Source: UBA6382 sp963617965
Lineage (GTDB): Bacteria > Bacteroidota > Bacteroidia > Bacteroidales > Bacteroidaceae
Length of the DNA stretch: 64,000 nucleotides
Direction: 5' to 3'
Assembly (NCBI GenBank): GCA_963617965.1
Contig: CAVEQO010000008.1
Coordinates: 1-64,000, forward strand
The notes under the pieces were generated by a model. The model made no database searches, was not told the origin of the DNA, and saw only the letters and a program-made list of their open reading frames with translations. Shown here one piece after another: positions 41,456 through 51,540 of the stretch (position 1 is its first letter; every line of letters starts with the position of its first letter). The position numbers were made by a program, and so were the translations under genes.

Positions 41456-42925
41456 TCTGAACATTCTGTGCCATCTTATCTTGCCATCAAACCAACTTCT
41501 GTCCTTGTCAAGCGAAAGCCATATGAATATTGGTTTGCCCACTATGTGATCCTCAGGTACGAAACCCCAAAAGCGGCTATCGGCGGAGTTATCGCGATTG
41601 TCACCCATCATCCAATAATAGTCCATCTTGAAAGTATATCTGTCAACAGGTTTTCCATTTATCCATATTCGTCCGTCTTTTGTTTCAACCTTGTTGTTTT
41701 CATACACTCTTATACATCTGTCATATATAGCCATATTCTCCGGGGTCAACTTTATGCTCGCACCGCGTTTGGGTATCCACACCGGACCGTATTCGTTGGC
41801 TGTCCAACCAGTATCATAGGTGTGAGGATACAGAGTGTAGCTGTCTACATCATCGCTGCTCTGTATTTTTTCCACAAGGTCAGAACGTGCTTCAAGGACT
41901 TTTCTGGCTTTGTCAGTAAGAGGCATACGCAATACAGTACCGTCCTCAGAGATAATTTCGCTTCTATCTTCCACACTGATGCCCAACTCTCTGCAAAGCT
42001 CGTCCGGCAGTGCAGATTTGAGTTTCACATAGTAGCTGTACTGCACATTTTTCGGTTGAAACATTTTTTTTCCATTAGTGTACACAACTCCTTTTCTTAT
42101 CTGCAAGGTCTGACCGGGCATACCCACGCACCGCTTCACATAATGTTCGCGCATATCAACAGGACGATATTTAAGTTTCCCTACTTCTACCTCGTTTGCA
42201 GCAAACAATTGGCGGGCTATATCATATTCTTCCTTGCTGCGCTTGATTTGTTCAGCAAATGAAAGTTTCTTTTCTTCTTTAACATATTCTTCAAACGACT
42301 GACCTTTGTTTTGCGCCATAATCATCTTGCCAGTCTGGTAACATTCGGTATAATAGTCTTGATTTTCGTACTTTGCAAGCACAGTGTCACCCGAAGGATA
42401 ATTGAACACCACTATATCGCCTTGCTTTATTTTTCCTAATCCTGCTACACGATCATAACCCCAAGTGATGATTTCCGAAAAACTGTTGCAATTGAGTATA
42501 GGCATCGTATGACTCGTGAGGGGCATATGAATGGGAGTAAACGGTTTTCTTGGACCATAACTCATCTTGCTTACAAAGAGGTAGTCGCCCGTCAGAAGAC
42601 TTTTTTCAAGTGAAGAAGTAGGTATTACGTAGTTTTGAAAAAAATATAGATTTACAAAATACACAGCTACCAATGCAAATACAATGGCATCCACCCAACT
42701 CATCAAAGTGCGCAGAAACGGATTTTTGGTCTTACGCCACCAATTCCATGGTATTTTTTTAGTAATATAGGCATCTAATATAAAAGGTACAACTATCAAA
42801 CCAAGCCAACTCTGTACCCACAGGCAAAACAACAGCCACAAAGATATGACCAAGCAACATACTATAATTCTAAAACGTATACTTCGCCCGGCAGACTTGT
42901 TTTTTCTCTTTTTTCTTCCTAACAT
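41435..42925 (-). CDS. lepB: Signal peptidase I, long form
   Basis: A 496-residue signal peptidase I. Two to three N-terminal hydrophobic segments (to about residue 80, and one at 85-103) precede the catalytic domain. The serine nucleophile lies in VIPTSSLEKSLLTGD (second Ser of the pair), the lysine in KRCVGMPGQTLQI, and the box E motif is MGDNRDNSADSRFWGFVP. About 100 residues of insert between nucleophile and lysine make it longer than E. coli LepB, as is usual in this phylum. It removes signal peptides of exported proteins such as the GH27 and GH84 enzymes. dapB precedes it by 23 bases. Confidence 0.93.
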   Translation of the reverse strand: MLGRKKRKNKSAGRSIRFRIIVCCLVISLWLLFCLWVQSWLGLIVVPFILDAYITKKIPWNWWRKTKNPFLRTLMSWVDAIVFALVAVYFVNLYFFQNYVIPTSSLEKSLLTGDYLFVSKMSYGPRKPFTPIHMPLTSHTMPILNCNSFSEIITWGYDRVAGLGKIKQGDIVVFNYPSGDTVLAKYENQDYYTECYQTGKMIMAQNKGQSFEEYVKEEKKLSFAEQIKRSKEEYDIARQLFAANEVEVGKLKYRPVDMREHYVKRCVGMPGQTLQIRKGVVYTNGKKMFQPKNVQYSYYVKLKSALPDELCRELGISVEDRSEIISEDGTVLRMPLTDKARKVLEARSDLVEKIQSSDDVDSYTLYPHTYDTGWTANEYGPVWIPKRGASIKLTPENMAIYDRCIRVYENNKVETKDGRIWINGKPVDRYTFKMDYYWMMGDNRDNSADSRFWGFVPEDHIVGKPIFIWLSLDKDRSWFDGKIRWHRMFRLVDNMK

Positions 42926-42948
42926 AACATTAATATAGAATTATGTTT

Positions 42949-43701
42949 TTATTTGAACAAATCATCCATAGTTAGCAGACCGCTATGATCTAAGGTATAC
43001 TCAGCCGCCATCACAGCTCCAAGTACAAAACCACCTCTTGACTTGGCTTTGTGCATTATCTGGATTTCATCAAATTCGCTAGAATACGTTATTATATGCG
43101 TGCCAGGCACTTCGCCCTCCCTTATGGCACTTACTACCAGTTCTTCTGGTTTTGCATTTTCTGTGCCCTCGGTTGTCCCGTCAGGTTTACGTAGCGTACC
43201 CTTTACCCATGAGGTCTTTTTGGGATAATTCTCAATCAGTGTTTCAGCCAATGTTATGGCAGTACCTGACGGAGCGTCAAGCTTATGTACATGATGAATC
43301 TCCACAATTTTTGGATCATAGTCTCCGTAAGGTGACATCATTTTGGCCAGTTTGGCATTAAGGTTATTAAATAGATATACTCCCAAACTGAAATTGCTGC
43401 TCCAGAAAAGAGTATTGTTTCCACCACGGCAAAATCTGCATATCTCATCCATGTGGTCTTTTTGCCAACCGGTACTTCCAGTAACTACCTTTATACCTCG
43501 CTCAAAACATTTTCTTATATTTTCATAGGCTGCCCATGGAGTGGTAAATTCAATCGCAACATCAGCCGACTTAAACTCTTTACTGTCAAAGTCATTTTGG
43601 TTGTCAACATCTATTATACACACTATCTTGTGACCGCGTCCTAATGCCACTTTTTCTATCATACGACCCATCTTGCCGTAACCTATCAATGCTATATTCA
43701 T
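42949..43701 (-). CDS. dapB: 4-hydroxy-tetrahydrodipicolinate reductase
   Basis: A 250-residue DapB, which makes tetrahydrodipicolinate in the lysine/diaminopimelate route. The nucleotide-binding start is MNIALIGYGKMGRMIEK; the active-site region EIHHVHKLDAPSGTAITLAE is clear. The start at 43701 is chosen because it begins the Rossmann fold; an upstream ATG at 43734 would add eleven unlikely residues. It is the first gene of a minus-strand group running away from the proposed origin. Confidence 0.95.
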   Translation of the reverse strand: MNIALIGYGKMGRMIEKVALGRGHKIVCIIDVDNQNDFDSKEFKSADVAIEFTTPWAAYENIRKCFERGIKVVTGSTGWQKDHMDEICRFCRGGNNTLFWSSNFSLGVYLFNNLNAKLAKMMSPYGDYDPKIVEIHHVHKLDAPSGTAITLAETLIENYPKKTSWVKGTLRKPDGTTEGTENAKPEELVVSAIREGEVPGTHIITYSSEFDEIQIMHKAKSRGGFVLGAVMAAEYTLDHSGLLTMDDLFK

Positions 43702-43890
43702 GGTTGTATCTTTGTTTGTATTGACAATGCACAATATTTCATCCTACAAAAATATAACAAAAATAAGACTTCGCTAAATTTTTTCCCTTTTTATTGAAGT
43801 CAATGCGTTTGTATATCATTTCCGTTTGGCGATATCTTTAACGCAAATGAAAAAAGTCATCTGTGTGTGTTCATATTATCCACCGCTAAT

Positions 43891-43921
43891 AGTAACTATT
43901 GATTTTAAAACGATAGTTACT
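43891..43921. repeat. Inverted repeat inside the origin gap
   Basis: AGTAACTAT at 43891-43899 is repeated inverted at 43913-43921 and a T-run follows. It could be a protein-binding palindrome or a weak terminator; a DnaA-type box lies 7 bases upstream. Confidence 0.6.
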
Positions 43922-44213
43922 GTTTTTTACTATGTTCAGAAATGTTAATATTAATATAGTTGTTGAAATTGTGGATTAGTGCAGCGTTTATTATATACCA
44001 GAACAATGTTCCACTTTTGAAAGTAGTTTTTCCACTTTTTATAAACAGCAAGTAAACATATATAAACATTTGGTGATCAGATGCATTAAAAGGTATTTTA
44101 CAGAACTTTTCAACAATACTTTTATAATTATGTCATATTTTGATTGCTGTGTGTTTTGCTTATGGAAAATTGTGGATAGCTAAATTAAAAAGTAATAAAA
44201 GCCTGTTATTTAT

Positions 44214-44228
44214 TGTGGATAATCCACA
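44214..44228. promoter_or_regulatory. Overlapping pair of divergent DnaA boxes
   Basis: TGTGGATAATCCACA is a perfect 15-base palindrome formed by a consensus box on the minus strand and a one-mismatch box on the plus strand. Confidence 0.75.
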
Positions 44229-44316
44229 TGATGGCATTTTAGATGAGAGAAACAGGTTTTCGTCAGTTTTTTAACATGGTTTTCCACAATGTTTTTCGCA
44301 CTAACATTATCGTAAA

Positions 44317-45906
44317 CTATTTGTAGTCGTAGGCGTGTTTGGGATAGTCTAGCGTGTAGTGGAGTCCGCGGCTTTCTTTGCGTTCTATGGCTTGTCGTGT
44401 TATGAGGTAGCCCACATTGATGGCATTGCGCAATTCGCATATGTCGCGAGTGGCCTTGACGCGTTTGAAAAGTTCTTCAGTTTCTTCATACAAGAGATCA
44501 AGACGCACCCATGCACGGTGCAGCCGTAGGTTGCTGCGCACTATGCCAACGTAGCTTGACATGGTTTGGCAAACTTCGCGCATATCCTGTGCCACAAGCA
44601 CTTTTTCCTCATTTGTCATTGTACCTTCGTCGTTCCATTCCGGCACTCTGTCGTTGAATGAATAATTGTCTGCCACTGATATTGCATGTCTGGCGGCGGC
44701 ATCGGCATATACAACCGCCTCAATAAGTGAGTTGCTTGCCAAACGGTTACCGCCGTGCAATCCGGTGCATGAACATTCGCCTACGGCATAAAGTCTGTTA
44801 ATGCTGCTCTGCGCATTAAGGTCAACTTTTATTCCGCCGCACAGGTAGTGTGCACACGGCGTGACTGGTATGTATTCTTTGGTTATGTCAATCCCTATGG
44901 AAAGACACTTGGCATAGATGTTTGGAAAATGCGCCTTTGTCTGGTCCGGATCTTTGTGGGTGACATCAAGACATACATGATCAATACCATGTATTTTCAT
45001 CTCCTTGTCAATGGCTCGTGCTACAATGTCTCGCGGCGCCAATGACAGTCGCTTGTCATATTTTTGCATAAACTCCTCGCCGTTGGGTAGTCTCAGAATT
45101 CCCCCGTATCCACGCATGGCTTCAGTAATAAGAAATGCTGGATGTGTTTCGCCGGGGTTGTACAATGCAGTGGGGTGAAACTGTATGAACTCCATGTCCT
45201 TGACTGTTGCCTTTGCTCTGTAGGCCATGGCTATTCCATCACCTGTGGCTATGTTGGGGTTGGTGGTGGCAGCATATACAGCACCAACACCACCGGTGGC
45301 CAAAAGCGTAATTTTGGAGAGAAAAGTGTCCACCTTGCCGGTGTCCGGGTCAAGAATATAAGCACCGTAACATTCAATGTCTGGCGTATGGCGGTTTACC
45401 TCTACGCCAAGGTGATGTTGCGTGATTATTTCCACCGCAAAATGATTTTCAAGTATTGTTATGCGTGGATTTCTGCGGACAGCTTCTATAAGTCCGCGCT
45501 GTATCTCAAATCCAGAGTCATCGGCATGATGAAGAATCCGAAATTCAGAATGTCCTCCTTCACGGTGGAGGTCAAAGGAGCCGTCTTCCGTGCGGTCAAA
45601 GTTCACTCCCCACTGCACAAGCCGCTCAATGCCTGCGGGCGCATTTCTTACTACTTGCTCCACGGCTGCTGGGTCACTTATATAATCGCCGGCAATCATG
45701 GTATCATTTATATGCTTTTCAAAAGTATCGATTTCAAAATTGGTAACCGAGGCGATGCCACCTTGGGCTTTTGCAGTATTGGCCTCGTCTATGGTAGTCT
45801 TGCACACTATCGCCACTTTTCCTTTTTTTGCCTTAGCCACTTGGAGGGCAAATGACATTCCTGCCACCCCAGAGCCTATTACGAGAAAATCAAATTTGCG
45901 TATCAT
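44317..45906 (-). CDS. nadB: L-aspartate oxidase
   Basis: A 529-residue flavoprotein that oxidises L-aspartate to iminoaspartate for NAD synthesis. The FAD motif is FLVIGSGVAGMSFALQ; other hallmarks are AKAQGGIASV, the DxxxGEFHPTAL-like EFIQFHPTALYNPGE and the R-G-Y-G-G-I-L segment, and AGGVGAVYA-like ATGGVGAVYAATTNPN. HYLCGGIKVDLNAQSSI near residue 350 and GLHGGNRLASNSLIEAV close the active site. Its stop borders the proposed origin. NadA is encoded at 37.5 kb. Confidence 0.95.
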   Translation of the reverse strand: MIRKFDFLVIGSGVAGMSFALQVAKAKKGKVAIVCKTTIDEANTAKAQGGIASVTNFEIDTFEKHINDTMIAGDYISDPAAVEQVVRNAPAGIERLVQWGVNFDRTEDGSFDLHREGGHSEFRILHHADDSGFEIQRGLIEAVRRNPRITILENHFAVEIITQHHLGVEVNRHTPDIECYGAYILDPDTGKVDTFLSKITLLATGGVGAVYAATTNPNIATGDGIAMAYRAKATVKDMEFIQFHPTALYNPGETHPAFLITEAMRGYGGILRLPNGEEFMQKYDKRLSLAPRDIVARAIDKEMKIHGIDHVCLDVTHKDPDQTKAHFPNIYAKCLSIGIDITKEYIPVTPCAHYLCGGIKVDLNAQSSINRLYAVGECSCTGLHGGNRLASNSLIEAVVYADAAARHAISVADNYSFNDRVPEWNDEGTMTNEEKVLVAQDMREVCQTMSSYVGIVRSNLRLHRAWVRLDLLYEETEELFKRVKATRDICELRNAINVGYLITRQAIERKESRGLHYTLDYPKHAYDYK

Positions 45907-46009
45907 TTACGATTATTTTGACAATACATTAATAATGTTTCAGATAACAAGTGCGTGCAAAGATAGGCTTATTTTCAAACAAAGAGCTGTAGTTTATTGT
46001 AATAATTAG

Positions 46010-46017
46010 TATTTTTG
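46010..46017 (+). promoter_or_regulatory. Putative -7 element for the PBP4 gene
   Basis: TATTTTTG ends 8 bases before the ATG at 46026, so the mRNA would have almost no leader. Confidence 0.4.
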
Positions 46018-46025
46018 CCAGCATT

Positions 46026-47321
46026 ATGAAAGCAATCATTTTAAAATCAAGGATAGTCTTGCTGTTAGCTGTTTTTTTGTCGTCTTGCACATTGAAATCT
46101 TTGGGTGTAAACGGTAAAAATTTTAAGAGCGGTAATGTATCTGACAGCGTGTTTGTGCTGGGTGCGGATTCCACCACAATTTCAGCTATTGACACTGCGG
46201 TAGTAAAGCCACTTGAATGGCCGATGTCAATGACAGTGGGTATAGACAAACTCCTGAAAAATCCTATGTTTGAACGTTCACAGGTGGCAGTGGTGATTTA
46301 TAATCTTGATGCTGATACAGTGATGTACAATTACATGGGTCGCCAGCTTATGCGCCCGGCATCAGTGATGAAACTCTTCACGGCCTGCACTGCCCTTGAT
46401 AATCTTGGCGGTGGATACCTGTTCAAGACCAGCCTGTACTATAAGGGCAGCATAGTTGACTCCGTGCTCTGCGGAGACATATACATCAAAGGCGGTTTTG
46501 ACCCCATGTTCGGTTATGATGATATGTATTCGTTTGTAGAGAGCATCAAGTCAAATGGCATAGCCGAGATAAGGGGTAGAATATATGCTGACGTGTCGTT
46601 CAAAGATACCCTTAAGTGGGGCGAGGGCTGGTGTTGGGATGATAAGGAGACAACTTTGACCCCACTGCTTTATGACGGCAGGGACGTGTTTATGGCAAAA
46701 TTCATGCAGCGTCTCACGCTTGAAGGTATAAGACATCCAGATGCATTTGTATCCGGGCGTGCAGAGGGTGACAGTCTTATGTTGCTTGACGTAAGGTCGC
46801 ACTCCATTGAACAGATGCTTACGCACACAATGAAAGCTTCCGACAATCTCTATGCAGAGTCATTGTTCTATCAACTCGGGGCCAAGAGCAGTGCACCGTA
46901 TGCCAGCACGAGGCTGTCGGTAAGTAAGGTCAATGAACTGATAAGTAGGTTGGGGTTTGACCCGTCGGAATATACGGTAGCTGACGGCAGCGGTCTTTCG
47001 CTATACAATTATGTGACACCAAATTTGGTGATAGGACTGTTGAAGTATGCATGGAAAAACAAGAATATCTACAATAACCTGTATCCCACACTGCCTGTGT
47101 CTGGTGTTGATGGGACTCTAAGCAACCGCATGGCAAACACTCCTGCCGAATATGTTATACATGCCAAAACCGGCACTTTGCGCAAGGTGAGTACTCTGGC
47201 GGGCTATGCCACGACCGTCAACGGTATCAATCTGGCATTCTGTATATTCAATCAGGGTATTCTGAATGCCGCAGAGGGAAGAAGTTTTCAGGACAAAGTG
47301 TGTGTATTGATGACGGAATAG
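46026..47321 (+). CDS. D-alanyl-D-alanine carboxypeptidase/endopeptidase, PBP4 (DacB) family lipoprotein
   Basis: A 431-residue serine peptidase acting on peptidoglycan stem peptides. Serine-penicillin-recognition motifs are all present: S-x-x-K is Ser113-x-x-Lys116 in RPASVMKLFTA, S-D-N in MKASDNLYAESL, and K-T-G in HAKTGTLRKVSTLAG. The N terminus has a lipobox with Cys21 (LAVFLSSC), so Lgt would anchor it in a membrane, unlike the soluble E. coli PBP4. Confidence 0.92.
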   Translation: MKAIILKSRIVLLLAVFLSSCTLKSLGVNGKNFKSGNVSDSVFVLGADSTTISAIDTAVVKPLEWPMSMTVGIDKLLKNPMFERSQVAVVIYNLDADTVMYNYMGRQLMRPASVMKLFTACTALDNLGGGYLFKTSLYYKGSIVDSVLCGDIYIKGGFDPMFGYDDMYSFVESIKSNGIAEIRGRIYADVSFKDTLKWGEGWCWDDKETTLTPLLYDGRDVFMAKFMQRLTLEGIRHPDAFVSGRAEGDSLMLLDVRSHSIEQMLTHTMKASDNLYAESLFYQLGAKSSAPYASTRLSVSKVNELISRLGFDPSEYTVADGSGLSLYNYVTPNLVIGLLKYAWKNKNIYNNLYPTLPVSGVDGTLSNRMANTPAEYVIHAKTGTLRKVSTLAGYATTVNGINLAFCIFNQGILNAAEGRSFQDKVCVLMTE

Positions 47322-47363
47322 AAAACCTGTGTGTGGCTTGAAAACATCCATAAATAGACCAAG

Positions 47364-49952
47364 GTGAAAAAGACAGCGTTGATTCTATTGGCGGTTCTTT
47401 GTTCCTTTACGACCACAAGGGCGGTGTTGAAGGAAAAAGACCTTAACCAGACTATATCCGTGCTGAGGGCGGAATTGGAAAACTCATTCAAGGAACAGAA
47501 AGCGTTTGTGTCACGCTACAATGATATGGTAAGCCGCCAGCACATGAAAATGGTGGATATCATGGAGCGCAGTTACCAGATTTCACTGATGCTCTATTCC
47601 CAAAAGGAAGACTATACATTTGATCTTAGCTATGCTTGTCATGAAGCCACGGAGCAATATCGCGAGTTCAAACTCAACCGGATGCCTTTTGACAAGATTG
47701 TCGTGAGGCTCAACGCGGAGATAAAACGTTATGACTCACTCTTGGAGACTTTGGTCAACTTGCCTCCCTCAAAGAATGGACTACAACCTGTTGAAAACAG
47801 CCTGAAGACTGGGAAAAACGACGGGAAAATGCCTTTTGTCCTTAACGGACAGAGCCAGTGTCACCGTGACGTGTGCATAGAACTTGCCACTAAAATGCGC
47901 AACAACCTTGTGACGATGAAATCTGGCATAGAGAAAGACAAACGCTATTATTCGCACATAGAAAAACGGCTCAAGCGTATCAATGACTATGCTGAAAAAC
48001 GCTATGCCGATATTCAACAGAGCATTTTTGTCAACGGGGGCAACAGTTATTTTTCGGTGCTCGGCAACATTGGCAGATACTTTGACGTTGCCAAAACTGA
48101 TGCAGAGGAAAAATACCGGTCGGAGAGTATCAATACCAAAGAAGGAGTGCAGATCAATGTCAAGTCGCAGTGGCGTGGACCTATCGTGCTGTTTTTGGCG
48201 GTATTTGTGTTGTTCTACCTTTGCGTGGCTTCCGTATTGAGCGGAGTGATAGTGAAGTGGGTTGTGCCCAAACGGTTTCGAACCGAGGAATTCATGAAGA
48301 AAAAGGTGTGTATCATGCTGGTGGCCGCAGTGGTGATATTCGCATTGGTGCTGTCGGCGGTCAGGATGCTTATGGGGCATCACAATTTCATACTGATGGC
48401 GAGTAGTCTTCTTATAGAGTTGGCATGGCTCATAGGGGTGATTCTCGTGTCGTTGCTCATACGGCTCAACGGCAACCAGATCAAAAGCGGTTTCAAGATT
48501 TACGCACCTGTGATGATAATGGGGTTCCTCATAATCACGTTCCGCATAATTTTCATACCCAACAATCTTGTCAACCTTGTTCTGCCGCCGGTCCTGCTTG
48601 CCGTGAGCGTATGGAATTGGTTTGTGGTCATGCGTAACAACCGCAACATACCGCGCAGCGATGTATTCTATACTTGGATTTCCATTGTAATAATGGCTGT
48701 TTCTACTGTGGCATCGTGGGCGGGTTATACGCTGCTGGCGGTGCAGATACTGATTTGGTGGCTTTTCCAGCTTTCCGGCATCCAGACCATCACATGCCTG
48801 TTCTATCTGCTCGGCATCTATGAACTGCGCTACCTGTCCAGCAAAACAAAGGGGCTTGTGCCTGCCTTTGCCGTCAATGGTGTAAAACAGGCGGAACTAA
48901 ACGGCGATACCAAGGCTAAAGCTCTCAAAAAACTGAATGAAAACCGTGCCGACTACATAGACAGGACGTGGTTCTTTGATTTCATATACATGGCGGTGGT
49001 GCCCGTATTGGGCGTGGTATCCATCATCTTGTCCATCTGGTGCTCAGCAGACGTATTTGATCTTACGGGATCCATCTTCAAGGTGTTCTTCATCAATTTT
49101 CTCAATATTCCGGGAGTCATATCGCTGTCGCTGCAGAAGCTGGTGATGGTCATGTCAATGTGGTTCTTGTTCAGATATATCAACTACCTGCTCAAGGCTT
49201 TGTACAGAAAATACAAGAAGCCTGGCAAGGCTTCGGGCAACAAGCCTAATTTCACGCTGGCTAACAATGTAATAGGCATTCTTGTATGGGGCGGATATGT
49301 TGTAATATGTATGATAATGCTCCACATTCCCGCCGGTGCCATTGAGACGGTTTGTACCGGTCTGGCCGCCGGTCTCGGATTTGCCATGAAAGACCTTCTT
49401 GAGAACTTCTTCTACGGTATCTCGCTGATGAGTGGTCGCGTCAGGGTAGGCGACTTCATAGAATGTGACGGAATCAGGGGCAAAGTGGAAAGCATTACCT
49501 ACCAGAGTACGCAAATTGTAACGTCAGACGGTTCTGTCATGGCGTTTCTCAATTCGGCACTGTTCAACAAGAATTTCAAAAACCTTACGCGCAACAACAG
49601 CTATGAATTTGTCAAATTGCCCGTGGGAGTGGCATACGGCACCGATATTGGTGAGGTGCGCCAGATACTTGTTGCTGCGGTTTCGGGTCTGCACGCCAAG
49701 ACCATAGACGGGCGCGACATGATAAGTTCCAAGAGACCTTTGGACGTGGTGGTGGACGAATTTGGCGACAACAGCGTAAATCTCCACTTTACCTGTTGGG
49801 TAATGGTAGAGGAAAAAACCACTGCCGTCAGCCGCATCAAGGAGACCATCTACAACGTGCTGAACGAACACAATATAGAGATACCATTCCCTCAGCGTGA
49901 CATATATATCAAGAACTGCAATAAGGAACAAACAACCGAAACACACATATGA
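47364..49952 (+). CDS. Large MscS-type mechanosensitive channel
   Basis: An 862-residue channel of the MscS superfamily. A signal peptide and a charged, helix-rich periplasmic region (about residues 20-270) precede about eleven membrane helices. The pore helix and beta domain are in the C-terminal third: TGLAAGLGFAMKDLLENFF, then DFIECDGIRGKVESITYQST. The upper region recalls MscK-type long channels. It is predicted to open under membrane tension during osmotic downshift. The start is a GTG with no nearby ATG. The cysS ATG overlaps its stop by four bases. Confidence 0.85.
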   Translation: MKKTALILLAVLCSFTTTRAVLKEKDLNQTISVLRAELENSFKEQKAFVSRYNDMVSRQHMKMVDIMERSYQISLMLYSQKEDYTFDLSYACHEATEQYREFKLNRMPFDKIVVRLNAEIKRYDSLLETLVNLPPSKNGLQPVENSLKTGKNDGKMPFVLNGQSQCHRDVCIELATKMRNNLVTMKSGIEKDKRYYSHIEKRLKRINDYAEKRYADIQQSIFVNGGNSYFSVLGNIGRYFDVAKTDAEEKYRSESINTKEGVQINVKSQWRGPIVLFLAVFVLFYLCVASVLSGVIVKWVVPKRFRTEEFMKKKVCIMLVAAVVIFALVLSAVRMLMGHHNFILMASSLLIELAWLIGVILVSLLIRLNGNQIKSGFKIYAPVMIMGFLIITFRIIFIPNNLVNLVLPPVLLAVSVWNWFVVMRNNRNIPRSDVFYTWISIVIMAVSTVASWAGYTLLAVQILIWWLFQLSGIQTITCLFYLLGIYELRYLSSKTKGLVPAFAVNGVKQAELNGDTKAKALKKLNENRADYIDRTWFFDFIYMAVVPVLGVVSIILSIWCSADVFDLTGSIFKVFFINFLNIPGVISLSLQKLVMVMSMWFLFRYINYLLKALYRKYKKPGKASGNKPNFTLANNVIGILVWGGYVVICMIMLHIPAGAIETVCTGLAAGLGFAMKDLLENFFYGISLMSGRVRVGDFIECDGIRGKVESITYQSTQIVTSDGSVMAFLNSALFNKNFKNLTRNNSYEFVKLPVGVAYGTDIGEVRQILVAAVSGLHAKTIDGRDMISSKRPLDVVVDEFGDNSVNLHFTCWVMVEEKTTAVSRIKETIYNVLNEHNIEIPFPQRDIYIKNCNKEQTTETHI

Positions 49953-51439
49953 CGACTATGCAACCACTACAGATTTACAACACACTTAGCCGCAACAAAG
50001 AACTTTTCCGTCCTGTCAATGAGGGACACGTGGGAATGTACGTATGCGGTCCCACAGTATATGGCGATGCCCATCTGGGTCATGCCCGTCCTGCCATAAC
50101 CTTTGACGTACTCTTCCGCTACCTGCGCCATATTGGTTACAAAGTACGCTATGTCCGCAACATCACAGACGTGGGCCATTTGGAACACGATGCCGACGAA
50201 GGCGAGGACAAAATAGCCAAGAAAGCGAGGCTTGAACAGCTTGAGCCAATGGAAGTAGCCCAGTATTTTACCAACCGTTTCCATGAGGCTATGGCTGCGC
50301 TCAACGTGCTTCCACCTAGCATAGAACCACACGCTTCGGGGCATATAATTGAACAGGAGCAACTGGTGCAGGAAATACTTGACAACGGCTATGCCTACAC
50401 GAGCAACGGCAGCGTTTACTTTGATGTGGAGAAATACAACAAAGATCATCGCTACGGTGTGCTGTCCAATCGCAACCTTACCGATGTCATCAACCACAGC
50501 CGTACACTCGACGGTCAGGAAGAGAAGCACAATCAGGTTGATTTTGCTTTGTGGAAAAAAGCGCAGCCGCTCCATATCATGCGCTGGCCCTCGCCGTGGA
50601 GTGAGGGCTTTCCCGGGTGGCACTGCGAGTGTACAGCCATGGGGCGCAAATACCTTGGACAGCATTTTGACATACACGGCGGTGGGATGGATCTTGTGTT
50701 CCCCCACCATGAGTGTGAAATCGCCCAGGCTGTGGCATCGCAAGGCAGTCAGATGGTGAAATACTGGATGCACAACAACATGATAACGATTGAGGGCAAG
50801 AAGATGGGCAAGTCCTACAACAACTTCATCACCCTTCAGCAGTTCTTTGAGGGTTCGCACGAAAAGTTGCAGGAGGCCTACAGCCCCATGACTATTCGTT
50901 TTTTCATTCTTCAGGCTCACTACCGTTCAACCGTGGATTTCTCCAACGAAGCTCTTCAGGCCGCACGAAAGGGTATGCAGCGCCTGTTTGATGCGGCAAA
51001 ACAGCTCGCTCGGCTTGTCCCAACTGTCAACGGAACAGTCTCTGCGGCCTATGCGGACGAACTGCGCCAAAAATGCTATGACGCAATGAATGACGATCTC
51101 AATACTCCTGTTGTCATCAGCCATCTTTTTGATGCTTGCCGTGTGGTCAACCAGATTGCAGACCACCAACAGACTGTAACTGCGGAAGCACTTGAGGGTC
51201 TTAAAGACATATTCAATGTGTTCATTTGTGATATTCTTGGACTGAAACCGGAAACAGATGGCAGCAATTCGCGCGAAGAGGCATTTTCGGCGGTAGTGGA
51301 TCTCCTGCTGGAGACACGCGCCAAGGCAAAGGCCAACAAAGACTGGGCTACCAGCGACATGATACGCGACCGCCTTGCCGCCCTTGGTTTTGAAGTTAAG
51401 GACACCAAGGACGGTGCCACGTGGAAGCTAAACAGATAG
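49949..51439 (+). CDS. cysS: Cysteinyl-tRNA synthetase
   Basis: A 496-residue class I aminoacyl-tRNA synthetase. The HIGH-type motif lies in PTVYGDAHLGHARPAI and the KMSKS-type motif in KKMGKSYNNFI. Zinc ligands appear as MYVCGPTV near the start, WHCECTAM, and PHHECEIAQ. The initiating ATG overlaps the end of the channel gene, so the two are translationally coupled. A second ATG three codons in is possible. Confidence 0.96.
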   Translation: MTTMQPLQIYNTLSRNKELFRPVNEGHVGMYVCGPTVYGDAHLGHARPAITFDVLFRYLRHIGYKVRYVRNITDVGHLEHDADEGEDKIAKKARLEQLEPMEVAQYFTNRFHEAMAALNVLPPSIEPHASGHIIEQEQLVQEILDNGYAYTSNGSVYFDVEKYNKDHRYGVLSNRNLTDVINHSRTLDGQEEKHNQVDFALWKKAQPLHIMRWPSPWSEGFPGWHCECTAMGRKYLGQHFDIHGGGMDLVFPHHECEIAQAVASQGSQMVKYWMHNNMITIEGKKMGKSYNNFITLQQFFEGSHEKLQEAYSPMTIRFFILQAHYRSTVDFSNEALQAARKGMQRLFDAAKQLARLVPTVNGTVSAAYADELRQKCYDAMNDDLNTPVVISHLFDACRVVNQIADHQQTVTAEALEGLKDIFNVFICDILGLKPETDGSNSREEAFSAVVDLLLETRAKAKANKDWATSDMIRDRLAALGFEVKDTKDGATWKLNR

Positions 51440-51454
51440 ATCCTGATCTTGCAG

Positions 51455-51495
51455 GACAGCCCCGTCCTTCTCCAATTGGAAAGGGCGGGGCTGTC
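51455..51495 (+). terminator. Hairpin after cysS
   Basis: GACAGCCCCG at 51455-51464 and CGGGGCTGTC at 51486-51495 pair perfectly, and the stem continues five bases inward with one mismatch. No T-run follows, so it may be a terminator or an mRNA-stabilising stem. Confidence 0.6.
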
Positions 51496-51540
51496 TATTG
51501 AACGACAGGAAACAGTTTGGACGAGACAAAGGATGGACTA

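Larger units (their letters stand above)
43702..44316. other. Candidate chromosomal replication origin region (oriC)
   Basis: A 615-base, AT-rich gap between dapB and nadB. It has six DnaA-box-like sites (TTATCCACA with at most one mismatch): 43876-43884, 43970-43978, 44171-44179, 44214-44222 (perfect), 44220-44228 and 44280-44288. The two at 44214-44228 overlap in a perfect palindrome, TGTGGATAATCCACA. The AT-rich bases between 44041 and 44213 could serve as the unwinding element. The top strand is C-rich in the genes to the left and G-rich to the right. dnaA is not beside it. Confidence 0.8.

Noticed and set aside
49967..50920. A 317-codon minus-strand open frame
   Set aside because: It is antisense to the first part of cysS and shows only shadow composition.
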